DNA of 64,000 bases from Alkalicoccobacillus murimartini (GTDB lineage: Bacteria; Bacillota; Bacilli; Bacillales; Bacillaceae_D), in the NCBI RefSeq assembly GCF_030813245.1, contig NZ_JAUSUA010000004.1, positions 310,001 to 374,000 on the forward strand, in the 5' to 3' direction. The position numbers and the translations under genes are program-made. The first letter of the stretch is position 1. Each line of letters starts with the position of its first letter. This document shows positions 27,482 to 35,888 of this stretch, piece after piece. The notes beneath the pieces are model-generated. The model was not told the origin of the DNA. It was given only the letters and a program-made list of their open reading frames with translations, and did not search any database.

Positions 27482-27886
27482 TTAGTTGTCAGTTACTACC
27501 TTTACATAATACGTTCTTGATCTAGGTCCATCGAATTCACAAAAATAGATCCCTTGCCATTGTCCCAGAATAAGTTCTCCCTCAGATATCAATACGGTTT
27601 GAGATGTTCCCACGGTACTTGCTTTAAGATGAGCTGCACTATTACCTTCCATATGGCGATACTGCTTATGCTCCCAAGGGTACACTTCATCCAACCTCAT
27701 TAACATATCGTGCTTCACATCGGGATCTGCATTTTCATTAATCGTAATACCTGCTGTTGTATGTGGACAATAAATGATGGCTTGTCCATCTTTCACACCT
27801 GATTCTCTAACTGTACTGCGTACCTCATGAGAGACATCTACCATACTGTCTCGATTTGTTGTACGTAATGATTTCTTTTCTAGCAC
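27482..27886 (-). CDS. yjbQ: YjbQ/UPF0047 family (secondary thiamine-phosphate synthase enzyme)
   Basis: 134 residues from GTG 27886, chosen because AGAAGGG lies eight bases before it and the product then has the usual family length; a GTG at 27922 would add 12 residues. The family signature is present: [24 protein letters not shown], and the C-terminal [13 protein letters not shown]. Some members have weak thiamine-phosphate synthase activity in E. coli tests, but the physiological role is uncertain. Confidence 0.88.
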   Translation of the reverse strand: MLEKKSLRTTNRDSMVDVSHEVRSTVRESGVKDGQAIIYCPHTTAGITINENADPDVKHDMLMRLDEVYPWEHKQYRHMEGNSAAHLKASTVGTSQTVLISEGELILGQWQGIYFCEFDGPRSRTYYVKVVTDN

Positions 27887-27971
27887 CTTAAATCCCTTCT
27901 TTCCATACCTATGTATAATCACTATTCCCGAAACGATTAGAGTAAAACCGCTTCCCGCTCATTCGATTAAA

Positions 27972-28010
27972 AGAAAATAATTGGGAAGAAAATAGGCATC
28001 TTCTTCCCAA
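27972..28010 (-). terminator. Terminator after cotX
   Basis: Stem TTGGGAAGAA / TTCTTCCCAA followed on the minus strand by TTATTTTCTTTT. Confidence 0.75.
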
Positions 28011-28019
28011 TTAAAGATT

Positions 28020-28502
28020 CTATAGAATATCTAATCTTACAAGTAGAGCAATAAGGATTTGAAGTAAAAGTTGAATATTGATAGAGATTTGGGTATCTAC
28101 CGTGTTAACTGTAACACCTCTTGAATTTTCAACGACTGTTTTTTGGAAGTTTACTTGTTTCACTTTTGAGCTTTGTAAAAGCTCTTGAGTAATTTGGTCA
28201 GCTTTTGCATTATCCGCAATTGAGATACTGATTAGAATCGCGATTGCAGCTTGTAATGCAGCCTGTAATGAAACCGCAGCTTTTGTATCTACAGATGAAA
28301 CATCAACATCACATGAATCTTTAATGAAGATATATTCTTCTGTAAGCTGTAACGTCTTGTTTTCTTGATCTCCTTTTTGAGTTATCCCATCATTACGTTT
28401 ACTGAAAGGATGACACGAATCGGGATCAAGAGCAGACCACTTTTTACACTCTTTTTCCTCTTCTTTACACTCATCTTTTTCTCTTAACAATTCTTCACTC
28501 AT
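28020..28502 (-). CDS. cotX: Spore coat protein CotX/CotV family
   Basis: 160 residues. A charged, cysteine-containing N-terminus (residues 1-60) is followed by two copies of the coat-X domain: DVDVSSVDTKAAVSLQ with a hydrophobic AIAILISISI tail, and GVTVNTVDTQISINIQ with a LIALLVRLDI tail. CotX and CotV are insoluble outer-coat/crust proteins made in the mother cell. AGGAG lies upstream of ATG. The gene follows a CotW-like gene, as in the B. subtilis cotVWX cluster. Confidence 0.9.
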   Translation of the reverse strand: MSEELLREKDECKEEEKECKKWSALDPDSCHPFSKRNDGITQKGDQENKTLQLTEEYIFIKDSCDVDVSSVDTKAAVSLQAALQAAIAILISISIADNAKADQITQELLQSSKVKQVNFQKTVVENSRGVTVNTVDTQISINIQLLLQILIALLVRLDIL

Positions 28503-28528
28503 ATTCTGATCTCCTCTCCTTTCTAATT

Positions 28529-28537
28529 TACTCTATG
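28529..28537 (-). promoter_or_regulatory. Sigma-K-like -10 element of cotX
   Basis: On the minus strand CATAGAGTA matches the CATAnnnTA -10 motif of the mother-cell sigma-K. I see no good AC at the correct -35 distance, so this is tentative. Confidence 0.35.
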
Positions 28538-28600
28538 TCAAAGCGATGGTTATGCCTGTTCGAATTCATCAGGTACATATACCCTTTTTTAGGTTTATGC

Positions 28601-28975
28601 TTAACGTTTAGGACGTTTAAACGTTTGAATACGATTCGTTTGAGCTTTTTTTACTGAGGCAACAGGGTTTACTCTATTTACTACAGGTTCCTCAACTTCT
28701 ACTACTTCAACTACTTCCTCTTCCTCAGGCTCTAGTGTAATCTTAGGTGCAGAGCCTAAAAGGTCTAAACCAGTTAGATCAAGACTTGGTTTCCCAGAAG
28801 CATCTGCGGCTTCTTTTTGACGTGCAAGGAATTGCTCCACTTCTTGTTGGATACTTAACACTGTTTGCTTCACTTTGTTTTTCTCAGAAACAGACAGATC
28901 TTTAGAAGGGGTCACATCATATTTGTTTAGAATACGTCCAACTGCGACGTCTATAAGCTGTTTGTGACTATCCAT
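28601..28975 (-). CDS. CotW-like spore coat protein (tentative)
   Basis: 124 residues. The N-terminal half (VAVGRILNKYDVTPSKDLSV, then KNKVKQTVLSIQQEVEQFL) resembles the helical CotW pattern as I remember it from B. subtilis (an ILxKxxVTxxK turn, then a KxxVxxLxxxVxxxL helix). The C-terminus holds an acidic EPEEEEVVEVVEVEEP run and a basic RIQTFKRPKR tail, a charge pattern common in coat proteins. Its position directly upstream of cotX and a sigma-K-like promoter support a coat role. The family assignment needs a profile search. Confidence 0.6.
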   Translation of the reverse strand: MDSHKQLIDVAVGRILNKYDVTPSKDLSVSEKNKVKQTVLSIQQEVEQFLARQKEAADASGKPSLDLTGLDLLGSAPKITLEPEEEEVVEVVEVEEPVVNRVNPVASVKKAQTNRIQTFKRPKR

Positions 28976-29023
28976 TAATTATGATCTCCTTTCTCATCAA
29001 ATTAAAAAAACGTGAGACACTAA

Positions 29024-29053
29024 TAACATATGTAAATGAGAATTAGAAAGTGT
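29024..29053 (-). promoter_or_regulatory. Sigma-K-like promoter of the CotW-like gene
   Basis: On the minus strand CATATGTTA fits CATAnnnTA exactly and an AC dinucleotide lies 17 bases upstream, as expected for sigma-K. The -10 is 49 bp from the start codon. Confidence 0.55.
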
Positions 29054-29092
29054 TAGTTAGAAGCGGATATACTGAACGAATAGAATCGTACG

Positions 29093-29124
29093 ATCAAAAA
29101 AGAACCACAGAAATCTGCGGTTCC
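29093..29124 (-). terminator. Terminator after nat
   Basis: Stem GAACCGCAG / CTGTGGTTC (one wobble) followed on the minus strand by TTTTTT. Confidence 0.88.
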
Positions 29125-29975
29125 TAACTCTTCTCTACACTTTTAATGACAGCTTGTTTCTTTTCAAAAATGTCTACACCTAACTCATTAAGAATACGTA
29201 CCGCTTGCTTAACTGGAAGTTTCGTAAAACCAAATTCATTGTGAATACAATGTTCAATTTCATCTACAGTTTTAAACTCATGCTTTTCTGTCGTTCCATC
29301 AGGGTAATACACTCTCAATTGATTGTTTCGAATTCGCATGTTTTTGTCTGGCTTCCATAATTGACAACGGAGCTCAGACATATAGGTCGCTGTTAATTTA
29401 TGTGATTGGAGTAGCATCTTATTGATGAACGCTTTGCTAGTTGGTTTATATGGAGTAAAGCTCCAGCAATCCTCTGTTAGATTTCCTTTAATGTATCGAG
29501 CAAATTCAAATGTGGTGTCATCGAGTCTTTTTATAATGATCGTTTCTGCATGATAAGTGAATATGTGTGTATCTTCCTTTTCAATGCGCACTGGTTCAAA
29601 AATAGGCGCCGCTACACCACAATCTACAAATAGAGTCTCTCCATTCAGGTGGACAATCAGTGCAAGATGCTCATCCCCTAAGTGAATATTATAGCAAGTA
29701 AACCCTAATTCCTTTAATAGCTGCTTCAGTACTGTATTTAATACATAACAAGTACCCCCAAATTGATAGTCATTAAATTGTGATACAAACTCACTCAACG
29801 TAGGGATTGCTCGTCTGCCAAATGATTGATTATGGTTATTCAGTAGTTTTCCTATATTCTCAAACGGAAAACGGTACACATGGGCCTGCACAAGCTTAGA
29901 TAAGTAAGCAAATGATGGGGGTTCCTCTTGTAGTTCAAGTATATCTAGATATTGCTTAACTTCTAGCTTCTGCAT
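29124..29975 (-). CDS. nat: Arylamine N-acetyltransferase family protein (divergent)
   Basis: 283 residues of the NAT fold, which transfers acetyl from acetyl-CoA to arylamines. The Cys-His-Asp triad can be placed at C76 (FGGTCYVLN), H103 (LGDEHLALIV) and D118 (FVDCGVAAP), preceded by PFENIGKLL near residue 37. The contexts differ from the common RGGYCFExN and VDVGFG, so substrate range may differ. It is monocistronic on the minus strand, followed by a terminator. Confidence 0.85.
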   Translation of the reverse strand: MQKLEVKQYLDILELQEEPPSFAYLSKLVQAHVYRFPFENIGKLLNNHNQSFGRRAIPTLSEFVSQFNDYQFGGTCYVLNTVLKQLLKELGFTCYNIHLGDEHLALIVHLNGETLFVDCGVAAPIFEPVRIEKEDTHIFTYHAETIIIKRLDDTTFEFARYIKGNLTEDCWSFTPYKPTSKAFINKMLLQSHKLTATYMSELRCQLWKPDKNMRIRNNQLRVYYPDGTTEKHEFKTVDEIEHCIHNEFGFTKLPVKQAVRILNELGVDIFEKKQAVIKSVEKS

Positions 29976-30457
29976 ATAATTCCCTCCTAGCTATACTATT
30001 TATCTGAAAAATCTAAATACGTATCATGTATGTAATATACCCACGCACAATCGTACCGACACCTTTCTTGTTAGATAATATATCTAGGAAAATCTTAGAA
30101 TGGGTTTGGGATCTAACAATCTATCTGAATGAAACGCATGGCTACAGTAACTCAAAACAGATTACTAGTCAGTTTAAACCTATTTTAGGACATACGTGGA
30201 GATTCCAATGGGAGTAAACGAAGGTCATTGAAAAAGTCAGCTAGAAATAAGTTCATAGGCACCGCTCCAGGAGAAACCTACGCACCCACAAGAACGGCCT
30301 CAGCCCATGAAGTGGAAGGGCAATGAGGATCAGGAGTGTATGTCTGAGGTGTAGCCTTACTCTCCTATTTTAATGAACAAAAAAACCCGAATCATTATGC
30401 TTGTTAAGCTGCATGATGATTCGGGTTTTGTGATAATTATTAAAGTTCAGTACAGAC
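29976..30457. other. Intergenic region nat-yesL
   Basis: It holds the nat promoter region and element copy C (30187-30432). The copy C hairpin lies 26 bp beyond the yesL stop and may also terminate the sugar operon. No gene is seen. Confidence 0.5.
30187..30432 (+). repeat. Dispersed intergenic element, copy C (degenerate)
   Basis: It begins at AGGACATACGTGGAGATTCC, matching the inner start of copy B (AGGACATACACGTAGACTCC). It contains AGGAGTGTATGTCTGAGGTG and CTTACTCTCCTATTTTAATGA blocks shared with copy B, and ends in CCCGAATCATTATGC / GCATGATGATTCGGG followed by TTTT. The middle is strongly diverged and the outer GACTGGGAC end is missing. No plus-strand gene stands upstream, unlike copies A and B. 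Confidence 0.65.
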
Positions 30458-31126
30458 TCACGTTGTTGGTAAACGTTCCGATGAAGCGTTTTTCTTTTGA
30501 TGCTTTAGATGAATCTCTGTTAGTCTCTCAAATCCTTTGTATGCAATCCACATATTCACATGAATGATAAAACTCACTCCGACAAGTGGAATTAAACCAG
30601 GCAAATAAATGAGTAGATAATAGATGGAGAGCAAACTTACGAAAAGAAAGACGGTATTAGCAGGTAACAAGAATCCTATAAACAAAGCTTTTTTCAACGT
30701 TGCCATGATACTTACCTGATAATGAACCATGACCGGAAATACATACAGTAGTAACATCCCTATCGCTATTCCAACAGCAATTAAGACGATGTGGAGAGCC
30801 GAATGAAGAGCACCCTCCATGTTTCGAAAGAACATGAAGTCTACATACCAGATTAAAGAGATGATGAGTAAGAGTGCCCCTACTCCATTTGAACGAACAA
30901 ACGATTCACGGTAAATAGACCAGTATGTTCTGAAAAGAGGAACATCTTCTTCCCCAGCAGCTGTTTTGCGAGCAATCGTAAATACGGCAGTTGTACTTGG
31001 CATAACTCCAAACACAATCCCTCCTAACAACGTGCCCCCTACCCAAAGAAGATTCAGCCAGAAAAAATACGTGATCCACCTACATAATTTAAAGATTCCA
31101 GTGAATAATCTGTTCGTCTCCATCAT
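30458..31126 (-). CDS. yesL: YesL/DUF624 family membrane protein
   Basis: 222 residues, about five to six membrane helices. The family core is clear: LCRWITYFFWLNLLWVGGT near the N-terminus, GVMPSTTAVFTIARK, and VPLFRTYWSIYRESF. DUF624 proteins are constantly found in Yes-type sugar loci, possibly as transport or sensor accessories, without proven function. I choose ATG 31126, eight bases after AGGAG. It is the last gene of the sugar operon. Confidence 0.88.
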   Translation of the reverse strand: MMETNRLFTGIFKLCRWITYFFWLNLLWVGGTLLGGIVFGVMPSTTAVFTIARKTAAGEEDVPLFRTYWSIYRESFVRSNGVGALLLIISLIWYVDFMFFRNMEGALHSALHIVLIAVGIAIGMLLLYVFPVMVHYQVSIMATLKKALFIGFLLPANTVFLFVSLLSIYYLLIYLPGLIPLVGVSFIIHVNMWIAYKGFERLTEIHLKHQKKNASSERLPTT

Positions 31127-31144
31127 GTTCATCTCTCCTATCTA

Positions 31145-32437
31145 CTATACTTTCGTTGACGTTTTTTCTAAGAGCTCATTAATATGGATTGGTTTCTTTT
31201 CTTTCACAGAACGCCAAATCGCTTCACCGGTAGCAACCGCATAACTACCATCCCGGCTTCCTGATAGAATTTCATATGGACGTGCCGGGTCTGGACCCAT
31301 AAATAGATCTTCCTGGATGACCGGATCGCCCCCTCCGTGTCCTCCATCTCGTTTTACAACATGAATAATCTCTTTTGAACCAAACAATGGATAATAATCA
31401 ATGGTTTGCTCATCAAACGGAAAAGGCACACGCGATGGTGCATGGATTTCTTTCGTTTCAATCCTGCCCTCTGTTCCATTAATCGCTAAACTATATCCTT
31501 CGTAAGGAAGTGAAAAGTTGATTGAATAACTTAATAAAGCTCCTTGATTATAACGGACGGTCGCTGTATAGGTGTCTTCAATTTCTATCTCTGAATCGAA
31601 AATACATTGATCAGAACGATAATTCGTGTAGCTTTCATTCCTGCCTTTGTCTGATTCAATATGATCATCCTGAACGGTAAAGCTATTGCTTCTGGAATTC
31701 CATCTTGAATAGTAAGAACAGGAATGCTTCACATCACAGGTTGCACACACCCGGCCATCTTTCTTCTCCGGATTGTGAACGCTTTCTTCTCCGTAATAAT
31801 TACGTGCCCCAAAAGCAAATACTTCTTCAGGTGTCTGATCGAGCCACCAGTTAACCAAATCGAAGTGATGAGAACTCTTATGGATCGAAAGACCACCAGA
31901 GAACTTGCGCATCCGATTCCAACGTTGGAAATAACTAGAGCCATGATAAGTATCGATATACCAATTAAGGTCAACAGATGTAATCCTGCCGATTTTGCCC
32001 TCTAAGATCATCTCCTTGATCTTCGTATGGAAAGGGCTGTAACGGTAATTAAATGTTACCGTTACTCGTCCTTTACTTTTAGCCTCTGCATCCATAATAC
32101 GTTGACAATCAGCTGCCGTTGTTGCCATTGGTTTTTCTGTCATAACATCTAGACCATACTCTAGTGCTAATATAATGTACTTCACATGCGTATCATCTCG
32201 TCCAGTCACAATGATGACATCCGGCTTCGTGTCCTTCACCATATTGTGGAATTGAGATTCATCATACTCCTGCACATGGGCAATTTGAGGAAAGTCCTCT
32301 TTACATAAAGCAAATCGCTTTACATCGGGATCAAGCATACCCACAAGCTCACTTGTTTCTGAAAATGTCTCTAACATTGGCTTAATAAACATACCAACCG
32401 CTCGTTTACTCACACCACACACTGCAAATCGTTTCAT
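31145..32437 (-). CDS. Gfo/Idh/MocA family oxidoreductase
   Basis: 430 residues. An N-terminal Rossmann domain (FAVCGVSKRA) is followed by the family motif MTEKPMATTAADCQ, whose EKP lysine is catalytic in relatives, and by the alpha/beta substrate domain. An inserted cysteine-rich segment, CATCDVKHSCSYYSRW, could bind a metal. The enzyme likely oxidises or reduces a sugar or inositol derivative imported by this operon. I choose ATG 32437 with AAGGAG eight bases upstream. It sits between the permeases and yesL. Confidence 0.88.
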   Translation of the reverse strand: MKRFAVCGVSKRAVGMFIKPMLETFSETSELVGMLDPDVKRFALCKEDFPQIAHVQEYDESQFHNMVKDTKPDVIIVTGRDDTHVKYIILALEYGLDVMTEKPMATTAADCQRIMDAEAKSKGRVTVTFNYRYSPFHTKIKEMILEGKIGRITSVDLNWYIDTYHGSSYFQRWNRMRKFSGGLSIHKSSHHFDLVNWWLDQTPEEVFAFGARNYYGEESVHNPEKKDGRVCATCDVKHSCSYYSRWNSRSNSFTVQDDHIESDKGRNESYTNYRSDQCIFDSEIEIEDTYTATVRYNQGALLSYSINFSLPYEGYSLAINGTEGRIETKEIHAPSRVPFPFDEQTIDYYPLFGSKEIIHVVKRDGGHGGGDPVIQEDLFMGPDPARPYEILSGSRDGSYAVATGEAIWRSVKEKKPIHINELLEKTSTKV

Positions 32438-32456
32438 ACTTTCCACTCCTTGCTAT

Positions 32457-33305
32457 CTAAGACTTCAAGCCACTAGTACTAATTCCATCCACAATGTAAC
32501 GCTGGAAGAAAAAGAAGATTAGAAATACTGGTAAAATACTGAGAGTTGTCATCGCAAACATGGCTCCCCAGTTTGTTACTGCACTTGGATCAGAGAATAG
32601 CTTTAGTGCTAATGATACTGGGTACTTTTCTGGGGTCACTAGATAGATAAGTGGTCCCATAAAATCATCCCAGCGCCAGTAGAATGAGAAGATCGCTGCT
32701 GTCATCATTGCCGGTACAACAAGTGGCATGATGATCCTAAAGAAAATAGAGAATGTATTACATCCATCAATTTTCGCTGCCTGATCCAGCTCCGTTGGGA
32801 TCGTTCTAATAAATTGCATGATCAGAAAGATAAAGAATGGAACTCCGAAGAATGTAGGCAAGATTAAAGGCAAGTACGTATCAATCCAGCCAAATCCTGA
32901 GAACATCACGTACTGTGGTATCATAACCATCTCATATGGAAGCATTAATGTCATCATCATTAAGACAAACCACATTTTCTTACCTGTAAATTTAATTCGA
33001 GCAAAGCCATACGCTATAAATGTTGATGATATGACACTTCCGATTGTAGAGATAATCGTGATAATGAACGAGTTCATGAAAAACGTTGTAAACGTGATTC
33101 CACCAAACCCTTTCCAACCTTCACTGAAGTTCTCAAAAGCCCATTCACTTGGTATGAGCGTATGAGCATCAACAAAGACCGTTGAACTTTCTTTAAAAGA
33201 ACTCATTACCATCCACGCTAGTGGGTACAGCATAATTAGAGTGAAAATAATCATGAGAATATGTTGAACAATTTTACGAGTTAGTTTTTTTCTTTTTGTA
33301 TCCAT
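32457..33305 (-). CDS. yesQ: ABC sugar transporter permease, MalG/YesQ type
   Basis: 282 residues, six membrane helices, CUT1 family. The coupling EAA loop reads ELDQAAKIDGCNTFSIFFRIIMPL (EAA-like x3-G pattern), and the N-terminus MLYPLAWMVMSSFKES is typical of the second permease. It pairs with the gene 21 bp upstream. No ATPase is encoded in the locus, so a shared MsmX-type ATPase must energise it. Confidence 0.92.
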   Translation of the reverse strand: MDTKRKKLTRKIVQHILMIIFTLIMLYPLAWMVMSSFKESSTVFVDAHTLIPSEWAFENFSEGWKGFGGITFTTFFMNSFIITIISTIGSVISSTFIAYGFARIKFTGKKMWFVLMMMTLMLPYEMVMIPQYVMFSGFGWIDTYLPLILPTFFGVPFFIFLIMQFIRTIPTELDQAAKIDGCNTFSIFFRIIMPLVVPAMMTAAIFSFYWRWDDFMGPLIYLVTPEKYPVSLALKLFSDPSAVTNWGAMFAMTTLSILPVFLIFFFFQRYIVDGISTSGLKS

Positions 33306-33326
33306 AATGGCTTTCTCCTTTCCTCA

Positions 33327-34283
33327 TCAATCGTTATAGTGAACCCACTTATCAGAGCTCTTAAAGATAACAGCTGTGAATACGGCGATGATTATTAACA
33401 TCACCCACGCCATAGCAGAGGCATAACCCATGTCAAAGAATTCAAAGGCACGGCGATACATGTAAAGTACGTACAAAAGGGTACTATTCATAGGCCCGCC
33501 ATTTGTTACAACAAAACTTGGTGTAAATGCCATAAACCCTTGAATGGTCTGCATGATCGTGTTGAATAGGATCACCGGTGTAAGCAAAGGAATCGTAATT
33601 TTAAAGAATTGTTGCCAAGGTTTTGCTCCGTCCACACTTGAAGCTTCATAGAATGTTTTTGGAATATTGCGTAAACCAGCAAGAAAGATAAGCATGGATG
33701 AACCGAACTGCCATCCATATAATGCAACTAGTGTCCAAATGGCTGTACCTGGATCCCCAAGCCATGAATGTGTAGGTAAACCGATAGAAGCAAGTACAGA
33801 GTTAAATGCTCCATCGTTTCCAAACAACTGTCTCCACATGATGGAGATACCGATACTTCCTCCAACAACAGATGGAAGGTATAATAATGTTCGATACAAG
33901 CCAACAGCCTCAACAATTTTGTTCAGAGCTACAGCTACAAGAAGAGCAAAAACTAATCTAATTGGTACAGCTGTTCCGGCATAAAGAAACGTAACTTTTA
34001 GAGATTGCCTCCATGTGTCATCTGTTGTGAACATACGCTCATAGTTAGCAAACCCAATCCAGTTGTAATCGCCACCCATACCATAATTGGTGAAAGATAA
34101 GTAAAGAGAATAAAGGATCGGATAGAGAGTAAAAGCTAATAGTCCAATAATAAATGGTGAAATAAAAGCATAGCCAGCCGTTTCTTCATAGCCTGTACGC
34201 AATCTTTTCGGACGTTTAAACGGTTTTTTGAATGGGGGTTTTATTGGTACTTTAACTTCCTGCCCCGTTTGATTTTGAGCCAT
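33327..34283 (-). CDS. yesP: ABC sugar transporter permease, MalF/YesP type
   Basis: 318 residues. A basic, proline-rich cytoplasmic N-terminus (residues 9-35, repeated PFKKPFKRPK) is followed by six membrane helices starting at AFISPFIIGLLAFTLYP. The EAA loop is FYEASSVDGAKPWQQFFKITIPLL. I choose ATG 34283, eight bases after AAGGAG. It is separated from the binding-protein gene by a terminator-like hairpin that should lower permease relative to binding protein. Confidence 0.92.
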   Translation of the reverse strand: MAQNQTGQEVKVPIKPPFKKPFKRPKRLRTGYEETAGYAFISPFIIGLLAFTLYPILYSLYLSFTNYGMGGDYNWIGFANYERMFTTDDTWRQSLKVTFLYAGTAVPIRLVFALLVAVALNKIVEAVGLYRTLLYLPSVVGGSIGISIMWRQLFGNDGAFNSVLASIGLPTHSWLGDPGTAIWTLVALYGWQFGSSMLIFLAGLRNIPKTFYEASSVDGAKPWQQFFKITIPLLTPVILFNTIMQTIQGFMAFTPSFVVTNGGPMNSTLLYVLYMYRRAFEFFDMGYASAMAWVMLIIIAVFTAVIFKSSDKWVHYND

Positions 34284-34324
34284 TTTCTCCACTCCTTACT
34301 ATACGTATTTATGTCTCATGATTG

Positions 34325-34362
34325 AAAAGATCCTGTAACTCCCAGAGTTATCAGGATCTAAT
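34325..34362 (-). terminator. Intra-operon terminator between binding protein 1 and permease
   Basis: Stem AGATCCTGATAACTC / GAGTTACAGGATCT (one bulge) followed on the minus strand by TTTTC. It lies before yesP and probably gives partial termination. Confidence 0.8.
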
Positions 34363-34368
34363 CTCAGC

Positions 34369-35688
34369 CTAGTTCCCTAATATTTGACTGGCAGTTTTTC
34401 TGAAATCCTCGGCTCCCTCTTCAGGAGTGATTTGGCCATACATAACGCGCTCATCTACATTTTCTAGTGCTTGTAACACTTCTGTAGATTCAGCTGGGAA
34501 GTTCGTGTCAATTGGAGAGCTATTCTCTGTGACATAATCGATATACTCATAGATCTTCGTTTCAACTTCATTTAGATCTTCTTGCATGTAGGCACGTACT
34601 TCAGCGTTAATTGGAACACCTCTGTCTGAACCAATCACATCAAACACTTCTTCTGTGTTTGTAAAGAAGTCAATAAATTTAGCTGCCTCTTCCTTGTTTT
34701 GAGAATTTTCACTCACAGACCAAAGCATAGCTGGTTTTAGGTACATCGCATGCTCATTATTAGCTCCGGGCAGTACGTTTAGATCAAACGAATAATCTGC
34801 TGCACTTGACATAACCACCACTTGGTTTGACCATCTAAAATCAAATGGCGCATTACCATGCACAAGCAATTCATCCTCTACCCCTTGAATTTGTTGAACA
34901 ACATCATAACCAGGAGCTACACCATCGTCCACCATTCTTTTAGACATAGATAGGAAATCAACAAGTAATTGATCATCGCTATATCCTAAATCAGTTCCGT
35001 CTTCGTTAAACAAGGTAAAGTCTTTTTCTCTTAAATAATACTCAAACATGTTTTTTACATCTAATGAACGTGTGCCGTACGTATCTAATTCTTCGTGAAT
35101 CGTATACGCAACTTCCTCAAACTCTTCCCAAGTCCAGTTTTCACTTATTTCAACACCAGCTTCATCTAGCATCTTCTGGCTGTAAATAGCTGTAAGCGCA
35201 TTCATTCCACTCGGAATTCCTAGTTGTTGATCGTCCTTCACACCTGATTCAAGTACCAGTTCATCTACTTGGCTTGTATCAATCGTGCCATTATCAACAA
35301 ATTCACTTAAATCTGTTAACAATCCTTGACTTGCATATAAGTTTAGATATTCACCAAAGTTCTGTTGCATAATGTCTGGAAGGTTGTTCCCAGCAGCTTG
35401 TGCAGCCATTCTTTCAAAGTATCCATCAAATCCAGTAAACTCCGGTTCAATTTTCACGTGAGGATTTGCTTCCTCATACATCTCAATAATCTTAAAGGTC
35501 ATATCATGTCGTTCCTGAGAACCCCACCATGACATTCTTAACGTAACCTGCTCATCATCTCCATTACCATCACTGCCACTGCCACCAGAATTAGAGTCTC
35601 CCCCTGCATCTGATGACCCTCCACATGCAGCCAAAGCTAACGAAAGTGATAACATAGAAGCTGATAGAAACAACATTTTCTTTTTCAT
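34369..35688 (-). CDS. yesO: Extracellular sugar-binding lipoprotein 1 (YesO-like)
   Basis: 439 residues, CUT1 solute-binding protein. A lipoprotein signal peptide ends in LAAC with the lipidated Cys at residue 22, followed by a Gly/Ser/Asp linker (residues 23-46). The binding domain begins VTLRMSWWGSQERHD. Over residues 47-125 it is almost identical to the protein encoded directly upstream (35889-37205), then the two diverge in blocks. A cre operator lies 22 bp before the start. It captures an unknown oligosaccharide outside the membrane for yesPQ. Confidence 0.92.
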   Translation of the reverse strand: MKKKMLFLSASMLSLSLALAACGGSSDAGGDSNSGGSGSDGNGDDEQVTLRMSWWGSQERHDMTFKIIEMYEEANPHVKIEPEFTGFDGYFERMAAQAAGNNLPDIMQQNFGEYLNLYASQGLLTDLSEFVDNGTIDTSQVDELVLESGVKDDQQLGIPSGMNALTAIYSQKMLDEAGVEISENWTWEEFEEVAYTIHEELDTYGTRSLDVKNMFEYYLREKDFTLFNEDGTDLGYSDDQLLVDFLSMSKRMVDDGVAPGYDVVQQIQGVEDELLVHGNAPFDFRWSNQVVVMSSAADYSFDLNVLPGANNEHAMYLKPAMLWSVSENSQNKEEAAKFIDFFTNTEEVFDVIGSDRGVPINAEVRAYMQEDLNEVETKIYEYIDYVTENSSPIDTNFPAESTEVLQALENVDERVMYGQITPEEGAEDFRKTASQILGN

Positions 35689-35709
35689 GAAGCAACCCCC
35701 TTTAATGTT

Positions 35710-35723
35710 TGAAAGCGCTTTCT
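35710..35723. promoter_or_regulatory. cre (CcpA) site upstream of binding protein 1
   Basis: TGAAAGCGCTTTCT is a palindromic match to the catabolite-responsive element. It lies between promoter region and start codon, where CcpA represses by road-block or promoter occlusion. Confidence 0.75.
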
Positions 35724-35848
35724 AGATCTGTTAATATCGTACACTATCTATTTTTTGGATGTAATCAAATAATCAGATACTTTATGTTCAAAAATCAGAG
35801 GTGCTGATTTTGATCAAGTATTTTCCCATACATGTAAGAATGTTTCCA

Positions 35849-35881
35849 TCAAAAAAAGAGACCCCTTAAGGAGTCTCTTTC
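35849..35881 (-). terminator. Terminator after binding protein 2
   Basis: Stem AAAGAGACTCC / GGGGTCTCTTT followed on the minus strand by TTTT, so each binding-protein gene ends in its own terminator. Confidence 0.85.
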
Positions 35882-35888
35882 TACTATG

